A DNA stretch of 64,000 nucleotides from Chryseobacterium salipaludis (GCF_022968825.1 NZ_JALHKS010000003.1:248001-312000), one strand, 5' to 3'; numbered from the stretch's first letter, positions 25,232-34,080 are shown. Made by a program: numbers and translations. The notes: a model not told the origin generated them from the letters alone.

Positions 25232-25972
25232 CTAATTGCGGATATTTTCAATAAAAGCCGCCCCCGATGTTTCCCAATCCGGGTCATCCAGCAGAATTTT
25301 CACAAAGGCCGAACCTATGATGGCGCCGTCTACTTTAGCTGAAATCTGTTTAAAATCCTCGCAGTTACTAATCCCAAATCCGACCATTATTTCATTTTTA
25401 AGTGGCAGTGACTGTAATCGGTTCAGGTAGTTTTCATTATACACCTGCTTCGACTGCTGACCCGTGGTGGATGAACTGGACACTGCATACAGAAATCCGC
25501 TGCCCAGTTTATCCAGGTAATAAATTCTTTCAACAGAAGTTTCCGGGGTAATCAGGAAAATAAAATCCAGCTGATATTGTTCTGTAACCTTTTTATACGC
25601 TCTTTCAAATTCAACCGGCGGCAGGTCAGGAATAATCAAACCCTGCACGCCCGCATCACGGGCCTCGCGGCAAAAATTTTCGAAACCATATTGCAGGACA
25701 GGATTAAGATAACCCATCAGAATAACAGGAATCGTAATACGGTCGCGGATCTCTTTTAATTGCGAAAACAAAATGGAAATAGTCATTCCATTGGCCAGTG
25801 CTTTTTCATGTGCTCGCTGAATGACGGGGCCATCCGCCACCGGATCCGAGTACGGCATTCCTATTTCCACATAGTCTGCGCCCGAGTCCTGAATCATTTG
25901 CAAAACGCGCCCGGTATCGTTCAGCTGCGGGATTCCTGCGGTAAAATAAATATTAAGTTTTTTCTTTTTCAT
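25232..25972 (-). CDS. trpA: tryptophan synthase alpha chain
   Basis: Cleaves indole-3-glycerol phosphate to indole, which passes to TrpB. 246 residues from the ATG at 25972. Catalytic Glu36 and Asp47 lie in YVEIGMPYSDPVADG; IIPDLP and the phosphate-binding GFGISN near the C-terminus are present. An in-frame ATG at 25996 overlaps the end of trpB by 14 nt and would add eight residues not seen in the family; it cannot be ruled out. Last gene of the trp operon. Confidence 0.95.
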   Translation of the reverse strand: MKKKKLNIYFTAGIPQLNDTGRVLQMIQDSGADYVEIGMPYSDPVADGPVIQRAHEKALANGMTISILFSQLKEIRDRITIPVILMGYLNPVLQYGFENFCREARDAGVQGLIIPDLPPVEFERAYKKVTEQYQLDFIFLITPETSVERIYYLDKLGSGFLYAVSSSSTTGQQSKQVYNENYLNRLQSLPLKNEIMVGFGISNCEDFKQISAKVDGAIIGSAFVKILLDDPDWETSGAAFIENIRN

Positions 25973-25982
25973 TGCTGTGTTT

Positions 25983-27188
25983 TTACAGTTTTCCATCCTT
26001 TGCCAAATCAGTCATATACGCTTCCATGTCTTTATCACCGCGTCCGCTCAGGCAGATTACTACTTTTTCCTCCGTTTTAAACTTCATAAAGTCCAGGACT
26101 GCCAGTGCGTGCGCCGATTCCAGCGCCGGAATAATTCCCTCGCGCCGTGCCAGTTTCTTTGCAGAAGCCAGCGCCTGCTGATCAGTCACACAAACGAATT
26201 CTGCTCTGCCCGAGGCAAACAAATGGGCGTGCATCGGACCAATTCCCGGATAATCCAGACCGGCAGAAATCGAATGCGGTTCAATCACCTGTCCTTCGCC
26301 AGTCTGCATCACCAGGCTTTTACTGCCGTGCAAAATGCCGGTCGTACCCAAGGCGGTGGTCGCTGCCGATTTACCTGAGTCAACACCTAAACCGCCGGCC
26401 TCTGCCGCGATGAGCCGCACTGACAGTTCATCCGCGAAATGATAAAAAGCACCGGCGGCATTACTGCCACCGCCCACGCAGGCAATGATGGCGTCAGGCA
26501 GTTCAGATCCGGTTTGTTCGCGCAGCTGAAATCGTATTTCCTCGGAAATAACACTTTGGAAACGTGCCACCAAATCCGGGAAAGGATGAGGCCCCACCAC
26601 GCTGCCGATGATATAATGCGTGGAATCAGCGTTATTAATCCAATCGCGCAAGGCTTCGTTCACGGCATCTTTCAGCGTTTTGGAACCCGAAGTGGCAGGA
26701 ACCACGGTCGCACCCAGCATTTTCATCCGTGCTACGTTGGGCGCCTGCCGCTTGATATCAACCTCGCCCATGTAAACAATGCATTCCAGGCCGAGCAGCG
26801 CACAAGCTGTCGCCGTCGCAACGCCGTGCTGGCCCGCGCCCGTTTCGGCAATAATTCTTTTTTTGCCTAAATGCTGCGCAAGAAGTGCCTGGCCCAGCGC
26901 GTTATTAATTTTATGCGCACCGGTGTGGTTTAAATCCTCACGCTTCAAATAAATCTGGGTGTTATATTGGTTACTTAAATTTTCAGCAAAATATAATGGC
27001 GTGGCACGCCCGACATAGTCTTTCAGCAGCGCCGAATACTGTTTTTTAAATGCCGGCCTTTCCATAATCTCCAGATATTCCGAGCGCAATTCCTCCACAT
27101 TCGGATACAGCATTTCCGGTACGAAGGCGCCGCCGAACTCGCCATAATATCCGTTGATGTCAGGATTTTTATAGGTTTTATTTATCAT
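25983..27188 (-). CDS. trpB: tryptophan synthase beta chain
   Basis: PLP enzyme joining indole and serine. 401 residues. PLP Lys93 in [24 protein letters not shown] near 115-124 and GGGSNA near 231-236 (phosphate cradle) present; TrpB1 type, partner of the adjacent trpA. Spaced 32 nt after trpF. Confidence 0.97.
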   Translation of the reverse strand: MINKTYKNPDINGYYGEFGGAFVPEMLYPNVEELRSEYLEIMERPAFKKQYSALLKDYVGRATPLYFAENLSNQYNTQIYLKREDLNHTGAHKINNALGQALLAQHLGKKRIIAETGAGQHGVATATACALLGLECIVYMGEVDIKRQAPNVARMKMLGATVVPATSGSKTLKDAVNEALRDWINNADSTHYIIGSVVGPHPFPDLVARFQSVISEEIRFQLREQTGSELPDAIIACVGGGSNAAGAFYHFADELSVRLIAAEAGGLGVDSGKSAATTALGTTGILHGSKSLVMQTGEGQVIEPHSISAGLDYPGIGPMHAHLFASGRAEFVCVTDQQALASAKKLARREGIIPALESAHALAVLDFMKFKTEEKVVICLSGRGDKDMEAYMTDLAKDGKL

Positions 27189-27220
27189 CAGTTTTTTGTA
27201 ATGTTAGCGTATTTAAATTT

Positions 27221-27862
27221 TCAATTTCTTAACCTTATTAAGAAACTGCGGACCTTGTTTACATCTTTCAGGCCTGGTGCTGTTTCAAAACGTGAGTTAA
27301 TATCGAGTGTTTGAGGTTGGATTTGTAATGTTTTAAGTTTTGGCAATAAAGATTCATCAATACCGCCGCTTAGCCAATAGGGCTTTTCAAAAGTAACGTC
27401 ATTAAGAAAACTCCACTCAAAAGATTGTCCGGTTCCACCATAAGAACTGCCATCAGTATCAAATAAAAGAATATCCACTTCTTTCATATGATTGTATCGC
27501 TGAATTTGCTGGCAGACTAATCCTTTATCTGAACCGACACGGATTACTTTAATTATTTTAATCCCGGCAGGCAGCGCTTTCTTTACATTTAAAATATAAT
27601 TTAAATCTTCGTCGCCGTGCAACTGTACAAAATGGAGTCCTGCGTGTTGAGCGATTTCCACTACTTCATGTATATCTGCATTAACAAACACACCCACTTT
27701 TCCACTGTGCGTAATTTGTGAAATCGCTTGCAATGAAAGATGAGTCAGCACATATCTTTTAGATTTTGCATAGAAAATAAAACCCAGATAATCAGCGCCC
27801 ACTTGTTGCAGTTCTTCCGCTTGTTTTAGATTTGTGACCCCGCACACTTTTACTTTCATCAT
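27221..27862 (-). CDS. trpF: phosphoribosylanthranilate isomerase
   Basis: Amadori rearrangement of phosphoribosylanthranilate. 213 residues. Catalytic Cys in KVKVCGVT near residue 7 and Asp in LLFDTDGSSYGGTGQSF near 130-146. Stand-alone protein, not fused to TrpC as in enterics. Overlaps trpC by 4 nt (ATGA), so translation is coupled; either of the two first Met codons may be used. Slightly more A+T-rich than its neighbours by eye. Confidence 0.95.
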   Translation of the reverse strand: MMKVKVCGVTNLKQAEELQQVGADYLGFIFYAKSKRYVLTHLSLQAISQITHSGKVGVFVNADIHEVVEIAQHAGLHFVQLHGDEDLNYILNVKKALPAGIKIIKVIRVGSDKGLVCQQIQRYNHMKEVDILLFDTDGSSYGGTGQSFEWSFLNDVTFEKPYWLSGGIDESLLPKLKTLQIQPQTLDINSRFETAPGLKDVNKVRSFLIRLRN

Positions 27863-28632
27863 AATGTTTTTACAAAGTTTGCAAACGCTTCCGCCGGCGC
27901 ATCCGATTCCATAAAACGGGTACCGATCAGAAAACCATTAAATCCGTTTTCTTTTAAATAGTGGTAATCTTCCGCCGACCGCATACCGCTTTCAGCTACT
28001 TTAATCACATCCGCCGGAAGTGCCGCCGCCAAATCCACCGAATGCTGCAGATCCACTTTAAAGTTTTTTAGATTGCGGTTATTCACGCCCACCATATCAA
28101 TTTCTCTACACACATGGCCTAACTCCTCTGCCGAATGCAGTTCCAGTAATACCTGCAATTGCAGACTGTGCGCCAAGTCCGTGAACTCCTGCACCTGTGC
28201 CGGAGACAAGCAGGCCGCAATGAGCAGCACCGCCGAAGCCCCCAGCCCGCGCGCTTCATAAAACTGGTATTCGTCCACCATGAAATCTTTTCGCAAGACA
28301 GGAATACGGACCGTTTGCACGGCCTTCACAAAATCATTGGCCGAACCGCCAAAAAAAGCCGAATCCGTCAGCACTGAAATTGCACTGGCTCCGCCACGCT
28401 CGTAACCTTCAACAGTTTCTGCAACAGCCGCCTTGGCATTGATAATTCCTTTGCTGGGCGATTGTCTTTTAAACTCAGCGATAATGCCGTGTTTATTTTG
28501 TACTCCATCCGTGAAAGAAAGCGGGTCTTGTTGCGCTGCGTCAGTTTCCAAAAATTTTCTGTATTCAAATGTGCGCTTCGCTTGTTGCACCTCCAGTTTT
28601 TTGTGCGCGATGATTTTCTTTAATATATCCAT
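27859..28632 (-). CDS. trpC: indole-3-glycerol phosphate synthase
   Basis: Ring closure of carboxyphenylamino-deoxyribulose phosphate. 257 residues, monofunctional. IAEFKRQSPSKG near 51-62, VLRKDFMVDEYQFYEARGLGA near 111-131, GVNNRNL and VAESGM carry the catalytic Lys/Glu/Asn set. Begins one base after the trpD stop and overlaps trpF. Confidence 0.97.
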   Translation of the reverse strand: MDILKKIIAHKKLEVQQAKRTFEYRKFLETDAAQQDPLSFTDGVQNKHGIIAEFKRQSPSKGIINAKAAVAETVEGYERGGASAISVLTDSAFFGGSANDFVKAVQTVRIPVLRKDFMVDEYQFYEARGLGASAVLLIAACLSPAQVQEFTDLAHSLQLQVLLELHSAEELGHVCREIDMVGVNNRNLKNFKVDLQHSVDLAAALPADVIKVAESGMRSAEDYHYLKENGFNGFLIGTRFMESDAPAEAFANFVKTL

Positions 28633-28633
28633 T

Positions 28634-29620
28634 TTATTGTATCAGTTTTTTAAAGTTTTGCAGGGCGACTCCGTCGGACAATGTTTTGTAAGCGAGTTCC
28701 AGGCATTGTCTATAATCGCCATGCTGTCCTGCGGTTTCCAGCGCAAGGGCGGCATTGGTTGCCACTACCGCATTTTGTGCTTCGGTTCCCTTTCCGCTTA
28801 AAATCTGATAAAATATCTCCGCGGCCTTTTCCGGCGTGGTCCCTCCGTATAAATTTTCGGCTCGTACTGGCTGCGGATTCAGGCTGCGCGCGGTACAGAC
28901 TTTTACGCCGTGACTGGTGATCAGTTTCGTATCGCAGATCAGGCTAACTTCATCATATCCGTCCAGCGAATGCACCAGCAGAAAATGCTGATTTTTCTTT
29001 TGCAGCAAATATTGATACAGCCTGGCAATTTCCAGATTGGCCACACCGATGATCGAATACCTCGGCCGCGCCGGGTTAATGAGCGGTCCCAGCAGATTAA
29101 AAAAAGTTTTCAGTCCCAGATTTTTGCGCATCGGTGCAATATTCTTCAATGACGTATGAAACAGGGGCGCATGCAGATAACAGAAGTTGCTCTTTTCAAG
29201 GTCGCGCTTTAACTCTTCTTCAGTTTTTTTAAACCGGTATCCCAACAGTTCCAGCACGTTCGACGCACCGCTCACCGCAGAGGCGGCATAATTGCCATGC
29301 TTAGCGACTGGCTGTCCCGCCGCAGCCACCACCAGTGCAGCCAAGGTTGAAATATTGAAGGTATCCTTTCCGTCGCCGCCCGTGCCCACAATGTCTACCA
29401 GTCCATCATTTTCCAGGTTTATATTTGGTGCCAATTGTTGCAGCGCTTCCACGAATCCTTCCAGCTCCTCCATCGTGATACTGCGCATCAGAAAAACCGA
29501 CACAAACGCCGTCACTTCGATTTCATTAAATATATTTTTGGCAATTTCCAGCAATACGGATTTCGCTTGCGCTTTACTCAGCGTTTGGTGATCAAATAAA
29601 TATTGTAGTATTTCTTTCAT
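28634..29620 (-). CDS. trpD: anthranilate phosphoribosyltransferase
   Basis: Joins anthranilate to PRPP. 328 residues, monofunctional. PRPP loop GTGGDGKDTFNIST at 79-92, KHGNYAASAVSGASNVLE near 107-124. Separated from trpG by 118 bp that hold a hairpin-core repeat, the only long gap in the trp operon. Confidence 0.96.
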   Translation of the reverse strand: MKEILQYLFDHQTLSKAQAKSVLLEIAKNIFNEIEVTAFVSVFLMRSITMEELEGFVEALQQLAPNINLENDGLVDIVGTGGDGKDTFNISTLAALVVAAAGQPVAKHGNYAASAVSGASNVLELLGYRFKKTEEELKRDLEKSNFCYLHAPLFHTSLKNIAPMRKNLGLKTFFNLLGPLINPARPRYSIIGVANLEIARLYQYLLQKKNQHFLLVHSLDGYDEVSLICDTKLITSHGVKVCTARSLNPQPVRAENLYGGTTPEKAAEIFYQILSGKGTEAQNAVVATNAALALETAGQHGDYRQCLELAYKTLSDGVALQNFKKLIQ

Positions 29621-29677
29621 AGTTTAAATATTTTTATTGGGGCAATCCCCTCGCCCATCCTTGGCCAGCCGCGCCGG

Positions 29678-29747
29678 GGCCGGGCTATCTGCTGCAATCT
29701 GCGGCTCCTGTGTCGCCGCAGGATTTACGCGTCTATCCCTATTGCGG
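29678..29747. repeat. hairpin-core intergenic repeat, copy A (inside the trp operon)
   Basis: Between trpG and trpD. Core stem CTGCGGC/GCCGCAG (arms near 29700-29706 and 29716-29722) flanked by GCCGGGCTATCTGCTGCAAT and ATCCCTATTGCGG. One flank supplies the last codons and stop of trpG (Met-Pro-Gln-stop), so the element reaches into coding sequence. Aligns with copies B and, on the opposite strand, C. Confidence 0.7.
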
Positions 29748-30320
29748 CATGGACGCGCCGAAAAAGTTTTCCAGTATTTTTCTGCCGTTGGGCGTCAGGA
29801 TGCTTTCGGGGTGATATTGCACACCATGTACATCGCAGGTTCTGTGTTGCAGGGACATAATAATACCGTTGGCATCACGGCTCGTAATCAGCAATTCTTC
29901 CGGAAAATCCAGCTCAGAGACAGCCCAGCTGTGGTAGCGGCCTACTTCTATTTCAGCCGGCAGGCCCCGTAAAAGTGGAGCTTCCGAAACACAGGAAGTG
30001 GCAGCGGTTGCCACCCCGTGGAAAATCTCGCTAAGATTCACCAGCGTCGCCCCGAATACTTCTGCAATCGCCTGCTGTCCCAGACACACGCCGAGAATCG
30101 ATTTCGTGGCGGCATACTCACGAATAAGGTCACATAAAATTCCGGCCTCAGCGGGAATACCCGGCCCGGGTGAGAGCACAATTTTATCATAAACTCCAAC
30201 TTCTGCCAGCGTTATTTCGTCGTTTCGGTAGACGTCGGGACGCAGTCCGGTAACCTGCTCGATCATCTGCACCAGGTTATAGGTGAAGCTGTCGTAGTTA
30301 TCAAGTACAAGTGTTTTCAT
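29739..30320 (-). CDS. trpG: anthranilate synthase glutamine amidotransferase subunit
   Basis: Supplies ammonia to TrpE from glutamine. 193 residues, class I GATase: Cys79 in GVCLGQQA, His170 and Glu172 in QYHPES, oxyanion region SPGPGIP at 50-56. Starts 11 nt after trpE. Could in principle also serve folate synthesis (PabA role), since no other pabA is in view. Its final codons lie in repeat copy A. Confidence 0.96.
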   Translation of the reverse strand: MKTLVLDNYDSFTYNLVQMIEQVTGLRPDVYRNDEITLAEVGVYDKIVLSPGPGIPAEAGILCDLIREYAATKSILGVCLGQQAIAEVFGATLVNLSEIFHGVATAATSCVSEAPLLRGLPAEIEVGRYHSWAVSELDFPEELLITSRDANGIIMSLQHRTCDVHGVQYHPESILTPNGRKILENFFGASMPQ

Positions 30321-30331
30321 CTTTGTTTTAT

Positions 30332-31744
30332 TTAAATTTTTTCGGCACGTTCTATCGCCGCACGCAGTGCATTCAGCTTGTTATCTACTTCTTTCAATTC
30401 GTTATGTGCCTCCGACTTTGCCGTGATTCCGGCGCCGGCCTGGTAAATGAGTTCATTATTTTTGCTCAGCATCGTGCGGATCATAATCGCCATATTGCAG
30501 CTGCCGTCGAAACCGGTAAAACCGATGGCCCCGCCATAAAACGATCGGGAAACCTGCTCATATTTGTCAATCAGCTGCATCGCCCGGTGTTTCGGCGCAC
30601 CGCTCAGTGTTCCCTGCGGAAATGTGGCCGCGATTACCTCAAAAGGATTTTGATTTGTAGGGAGTGTCGCGCACACTTCACTGACAAGATGAATCACGTG
30701 TGAAAAAAACTGCACTTCTTTTAATTTGCTGATGTGCGTTTCGTTTCCGAAGACACTTAGGTCATTACGAGCAAGGTCCACAAGCATGGTGTGCTCTGCG
30801 TTCTCTTTTGCGTCGGCTTTTAATTCTTCCGCTGCCTGCAGGTCCGCCGCCACATCTCCGGTCCGGCGAAATGTACCTGCAATCGGATGAATAATGGCTT
30901 TGTTATCTTTAATAATAAGCTGGCTCTCCGGGCTGGAACCGATTAATTTATAATCTCCGTAATCAAAAAAGAAGAGATACGGCGACGGATTGATTGTCCG
31001 CAGGCTGCGGTACACATTAAACTCATCACCGGCGAAAGGAATGCGGAAACGGCGGCTTAAAACCAGCTGGAAAACATCGCCGCGGAAACAGTGCTGTTTT
31101 GCTTTTTCGGTAATTTCCAGAAAATATTCGCTGCTCGAATTGCTTTGTTCTGCGCCGATGGTCTTAAACGGATACACCGGTGCATTCTTCTGATGGATCA
31201 GGTTTTCAATTTCGAGGACAGGCGATTTCAGGCCACTGAATTTATTTTCGATAATGAACATTTCATCATTGTAATGATTAATTGCAATCACGACCTGATA
31301 CAGCCTGTAGCGCAACAGCGGAATCTGATTTTCTGCCTGCTGAATATCAATCTTTTCAAAGAAAGAAACTGCATCATATGAAATGTATCCGTACAATCCC
31401 TGCGCGTATTTTGCCATTGGGTGAGCTGCCGGCTCCGATCGAAAACAGTCGCTGAACTCCTGGAGAACATCCGTCAGTTTCTGATTTTCGAGATCGATGC
31501 TGAATGGCTCCCCTGCCGGAAACTTCACTTCCGCGGAACGACGGTTTTCTATCTCAATTCCCGCGATGGCATTGACTGCGATAAAAGAAAAGTTATTCTC
31601 CGTATTCTGATTTCCGGCGCTTTCCAACAGAATAGTATCACGGAAGCGGTCGCGCAGCCGCAGGTAAATTCCGACCGGCGTGAAGAGATCGCTCATCACT
31701 GTTTTTACCGTCGTTTTAAAGGGAAAAGATTCTGAAAAGTTCAT
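30332..31744 (-). CDS. trpE: anthranilate synthase component I
   Basis: Chorismate to anthranilate, first committed step. 470 residues from the ATG at 31744. The frame extends further upstream but that part overlaps the leader terminator hairpin, so 31744 is the first start that can be on a read-through transcript; a second Met 16 codons later is possible. The Trp feedback motif LLES is at 39-42, indicating allosteric inhibition. Chorismate-binding core shows IIHPIAGTFRRTGD, LVDLARND and GTLSGAPKHRAM. Heads the operon trpE-G-D-C-F-B-A. Confidence 0.96.
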   Translation of the reverse strand: MNFSESFPFKTTVKTVMSDLFTPVGIYLRLRDRFRDTILLESAGNQNTENNFSFIAVNAIAGIEIENRRSAEVKFPAGEPFSIDLENQKLTDVLQEFSDCFRSEPAAHPMAKYAQGLYGYISYDAVSFFEKIDIQQAENQIPLLRYRLYQVVIAINHYNDEMFIIENKFSGLKSPVLEIENLIHQKNAPVYPFKTIGAEQSNSSSEYFLEITEKAKQHCFRGDVFQLVLSRRFRIPFAGDEFNVYRSLRTINPSPYLFFFDYGDYKLIGSSPESQLIIKDNKAIIHPIAGTFRRTGDVAADLQAAEELKADAKENAEHTMLVDLARNDLSVFGNETHISKLKEVQFFSHVIHLVSEVCATLPTNQNPFEVIAATFPQGTLSGAPKHRAMQLIDKYEQVSRSFYGGAIGFTGFDGSCNMAIMIRTMLSKNNELIYQAGAGITAKSEAHNELKEVDNKLNALRAAIERAEKI

Positions 31745-31762
31745 GTTAATTTTTAATTTTGA

Positions 31763-31803
31763 AATAAAAAAAAAGACCTCAGCGGGTCCCGCCAAAGTCT
31801 TTT
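31763..31803 (-). terminator. trp leader attenuator (terminator hairpin)
   Basis: On the minus strand AAAAGAC (31803-31797) pairs with GTCTTTT (31777-31771) around an inner GCGGG/CCCGC stem (31792-31788, 31786-31782), then a T9 run ATTT to 31763. Lies between the leader peptide and trpE, 19 nt before trpE ATG. A hairpin TTTATAT-AAGC-ATATAAA (31801-31818) overlaps its 5' foot, and GGGTC in the last leader codons (31841-31845) can pair with GACCC in the apex (31784-31788): two candidate anti-terminators. Confidence 0.85.
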
Positions 31804-31837
31804 ATATGCTTATATAAACAAAATACAAAGATTCGCC

Positions 31838-31894
31838 TCAGACCCTAAGAGAGTTTGAAAGCCACCACCAAGTATTTTGTACTGTTAGATTCAT
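31838..31894 (-). CDS. trpL: trp leader peptide with three tandem Trp codons (18 aa)
   Basis: Minus strand frame ATG at 31894 to TGA at 31838, product MNLTVQNTWWWLSNSLRV. TGG-TGG-TGG are codons 9-11 (31870-31862). Three successive Trp codons in an 18-codon frame placed between a consensus promoter and a terminator ahead of trpE is the classical architecture of ribosome-mediated attenuation. Codons 5-8 (ACAAAATAC, 31872-31880) are perfectly complementary to GTATTTTGT at 31826-31818, giving a 1:2 pairing that a ribosome stalled on the Trp codons would prevent. The ATG lies only 5 nt after the -7 box, so this may be a leaderless message. Confidence 0.85.
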   Translation of the reverse strand: MNLTVQNTWWWLSNSLRV

Positions 31895-31899
31895 TACAG

Positions 31900-31929
31900 C
31901 AAATATAGATATGTTTTCAGATAATCCAA
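31900..31929 (-). promoter_or_regulatory. trp operon promoter (TTG-N19-TATATTTG)
   Basis: Minus strand TTG at 31929-31927 and TATATTTG at 31907-31900 with exactly 19 nt between, an ideal Bacteroidetes promoter. Directs transcription of trpL and the trp operon. Confidence 0.8.
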
Positions 31930-31982
31930 ACAATTATGAAAAAAAATTAAAAAATAAAATTTACAAAATCTTAAATTTATAT

Positions 31983-32012
31983 TTGCTGGTATCTCAAATT
32001 AGTTTAGTTTTG
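31983..32012 (+). promoter_or_regulatory. promoter of the 68-aa lipoprotein gene (TTG-N19-TAGTTTTG)
   Basis: TTG at 31983-31985, TAGTTTTG at 32005-32012, spacing 19 nt, ATG at 32032. Divergent from the trp promoter, 50 bp apart. Confidence 0.75.
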
Positions 32013-32031
32013 CCACAAATAAAATTTTACT

Positions 32032-32238
32032 ATGAAAAAATTATTAGCAATCGCGTTCGTTGGTGGTCTGATCATGGCGAGCTGTGCAAAAAAAGAATCT
32101 GTTGATGAAACAAACACAATGATGACTGAACCGGACAGCATCACTACTCCAATGATGGACAGCACTGCAATGATGCCTGCTGACTCTGCAGCGGTAGTTG
32201 CTCCAACGGTAACTGATTCTACAGCAGTAGTACAGTAA
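32032..32238 (+). CDS. small low-complexity lipoprotein (68 aa)
   Basis: Type II signal peptide with Cys18 in LIMASC-AKKES, so a lipoprotein of about 51 mature residues. The mature part is a Thr/Ser/Asp/Met/Ala-rich, probably disordered tail with repeats of DS(T/I/A) and V-A-P-T-V-T-D-S-T. Similar short acidic lipoproteins are common in Chryseobacterium and have no known role. Consensus promoter upstream and a terminator just after show it is an independent, probably well-expressed gene. Divergent from the trp operon. Confidence 0.8.
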   Translation: MKKLLAIAFVGGLIMASCAKKESVDETNTMMTEPDSITTPMMDSTAMMPADSAAVVAPTVTDSTAVVQ

Positions 32239-32260
32239 TCACCACGCAACGAAAGAAAAC

Positions 32261-32288
32261 AGCAGCCTTTTAAAGGTTGCTTTTTTTA
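32261..32288 (+). terminator. terminator after the small lipoprotein gene
   Basis: 9-bp stem AGCAGCCTT (32261-32269) / AAGGTTGCT (32273-32281) with one G-T pair, then seven or more T. Confidence 0.8.
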
Positions 32289-32325
32289 TGCCCGGCCGGC
32301 AGCTGGCTTTTGCTGAAATTTTAAT

Positions 32326-32333
32326 TAAATTTG
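32326..32333 (+). promoter_or_regulatory. -7 box of lysS (TAAATTTG)
   Basis: Exact TAnnTTTG match 26 nt upstream of the lysS ATG; no TTG at the optimal spacing. Confidence 0.5.
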
Positions 32334-32359
32334 CATTCTTTTACATATACTTATAATCC

Positions 32360-34057
32360 ATGCAATTAACCGAACAGGAAATCATACGCCGCGAAAAGTT
32401 ACAAGCCCTCCGAAATCTGGGCATCGAACCATTCCCAGCCGCCGAATATAAAGTAACCGACACGACCTTTTCCGCGAAGGAAAATTATGAAGAAGGAAAA
32501 AAGGTGTGCCTCGCCGGCCGCCTGATGAGCCGACGTATTCAGGGGAAAGCCAGCTTTGCGGAATTGCAGGATTCCGAAGGACGTATCCAGGTATATTTTA
32601 ACCGCGATGAAATCTGTACTGGCGACGATAAGACGCTCTACAATGAAGTATATAAACACTTGCTGGACATTGGTGATATTATCGGTATCGAAGGTGAACT
32701 CTTCACCACACAGGTAGGCGAAAAAACAGTGCTGGTAAAAAACCTGACGGTTCTTGCAAAAGCATTGCGTCCTTTGCCGTTGCCTAAAACAGACGCGGAT
32801 GGAAATACATACGATGCCTTCAATGACGTTGAATTAAGATACCGCCAGCGGTATGTGGACCTGGTAGTGAATCCGCAGGTGAAAGAAGTTTTCATGAAAC
32901 GCACCAAGTTGTTCACGGCGATGCGTAATTTTTTCAATGATGCCGGATATTTCGAAGTGGAAACCCCGGTGTTGCAGCAAATCCCCGGCGGTGCAGCCGC
33001 GCGGCCTTTCATCACGCATCACAACGCGCTGGATATACCATTATATCTCCGTATTGCGAACGAACTGTATCTGAAAAGACTGATCGTGGGCGGATTCGAC
33101 GGTGTCTATGAGTTTGCGAAAAACTTCCGTAATGAAGGAATGGACCGCACCCACAACCCGGAATTCACGGTGATGGAAATCTACGTGGCCTACAAAGATT
33201 ATAACTGGATGATGGACTTCACCGAACAATTGCTGGAGTTCTGTGCCACACAGGTGAACGGCAGTCCGGAGTCCGAGTTTGGCGAACACAAAATCAGCTG
33301 GAAAGCGCCCTACCCACGTGTGTCCATGACGGACGCCATCAAGAAATTTACAGGTTTCGATATTACCGGTAAAACTGAAAAAGAATTATTTGACTTCGCG
33401 CAGTCTATCGGTATTGAGGTGGACGACACCATGGGCAAAGGAAAACTCATTGACGAAATTTTTGGTGAAAAGTGTGAAGGCAATTTCATTCAGCCCACCT
33501 TTATTACAGATTATCCGGTAGAAATGTCGCCACTGACCAAAAAGCACCGAAGCCAGGAAGGCCTCACGGAGCGTTTCGAACTGATGGTATGCGGCAAGGA
33601 GATTGCCAATGCCTACTCGGAGCTAAACGACCCGATTGATCAGCGGGAGCGTTTTGAAGCACAGCTGGCCTTATCCGAAAGAGGTGACGATGAAGCCATG
33701 TTTATCGATAACGATTTTCTGCGTGCTCTGGAATACGGTATGCCACCGACCTCCGGCTTAGGAATCGGCATGGACCGCCTGATTATGTTCCTGACAAATA
33801 ATCCATCCATTCAGGAAGTTTTGTTTTTCCCGCAGATGAAACCCGAAAAAACAACAGCGCAGGTTGAACTTGGGGAAGATGAAAAAGTAATCATTGAAAT
33901 CCTGGCCTCGCAGGAAGCGCCGATGCTTTTAAATGAAGTTAAAGAGCGCAGCCAACTTTCGGGGAAAAAGTGGGACAAAGCCACCAAAGGGCTCACCAAA
34001 CTGGAACTCATTAAGGTGGAGAAATCAGAGGAAGGACTGTTTATGCAGGCACTTTAA
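32360..34057 (+). CDS. lysS: lysyl-tRNA synthetase (class II)
   Basis: Charges tRNA-Lys. 565 residues: OB-fold anticodon domain (about 50-150), class II catalytic core with motif 2 FRNEGMDRTHNPEFT and motif 3 GLGIGMDRLIMFLT near 462-475. After the normal end of the core there is an extra C-terminal segment of 73 residues (493-565) with E-D-E-K-V-I-I-E-I-L... and a K-rich helix, looking like a small winged-helix domain; E. coli LysS has nothing comparable. I recall such tails from other Bacteroidetes. Own unit, closed by a terminator. Confidence 0.96.
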   Translation: MQLTEQEIIRREKLQALRNLGIEPFPAAEYKVTDTTFSAKENYEEGKKVCLAGRLMSRRIQGKASFAELQDSEGRIQVYFNRDEICTGDDKTLYNEVYKHLLDIGDIIGIEGELFTTQVGEKTVLVKNLTVLAKALRPLPLPKTDADGNTYDAFNDVELRYRQRYVDLVVNPQVKEVFMKRTKLFTAMRNFFNDAGYFEVETPVLQQIPGGAAARPFITHHNALDIPLYLRIANELYLKRLIVGGFDGVYEFAKNFRNEGMDRTHNPEFTVMEIYVAYKDYNWMMDFTEQLLEFCATQVNGSPESEFGEHKISWKAPYPRVSMTDAIKKFTGFDITGKTEKELFDFAQSIGIEVDDTMGKGKLIDEIFGEKCEGNFIQPTFITDYPVEMSPLTKKHRSQEGLTERFELMVCGKEIANAYSELNDPIDQRERFEAQLALSERGDDEAMFIDNDFLRALEYGMPPTSGLGIGMDRLIMFLTNNPSIQEVLFFPQMKPEKTTAQVELGEDEKVIIEILASQEAPMLLNEVKERSQLSGKKWDKATKGLTKLELIKVEKSEEGLFMQAL

Positions 34058-34080
34058 ATTCATCATCATAGATAACTTTT

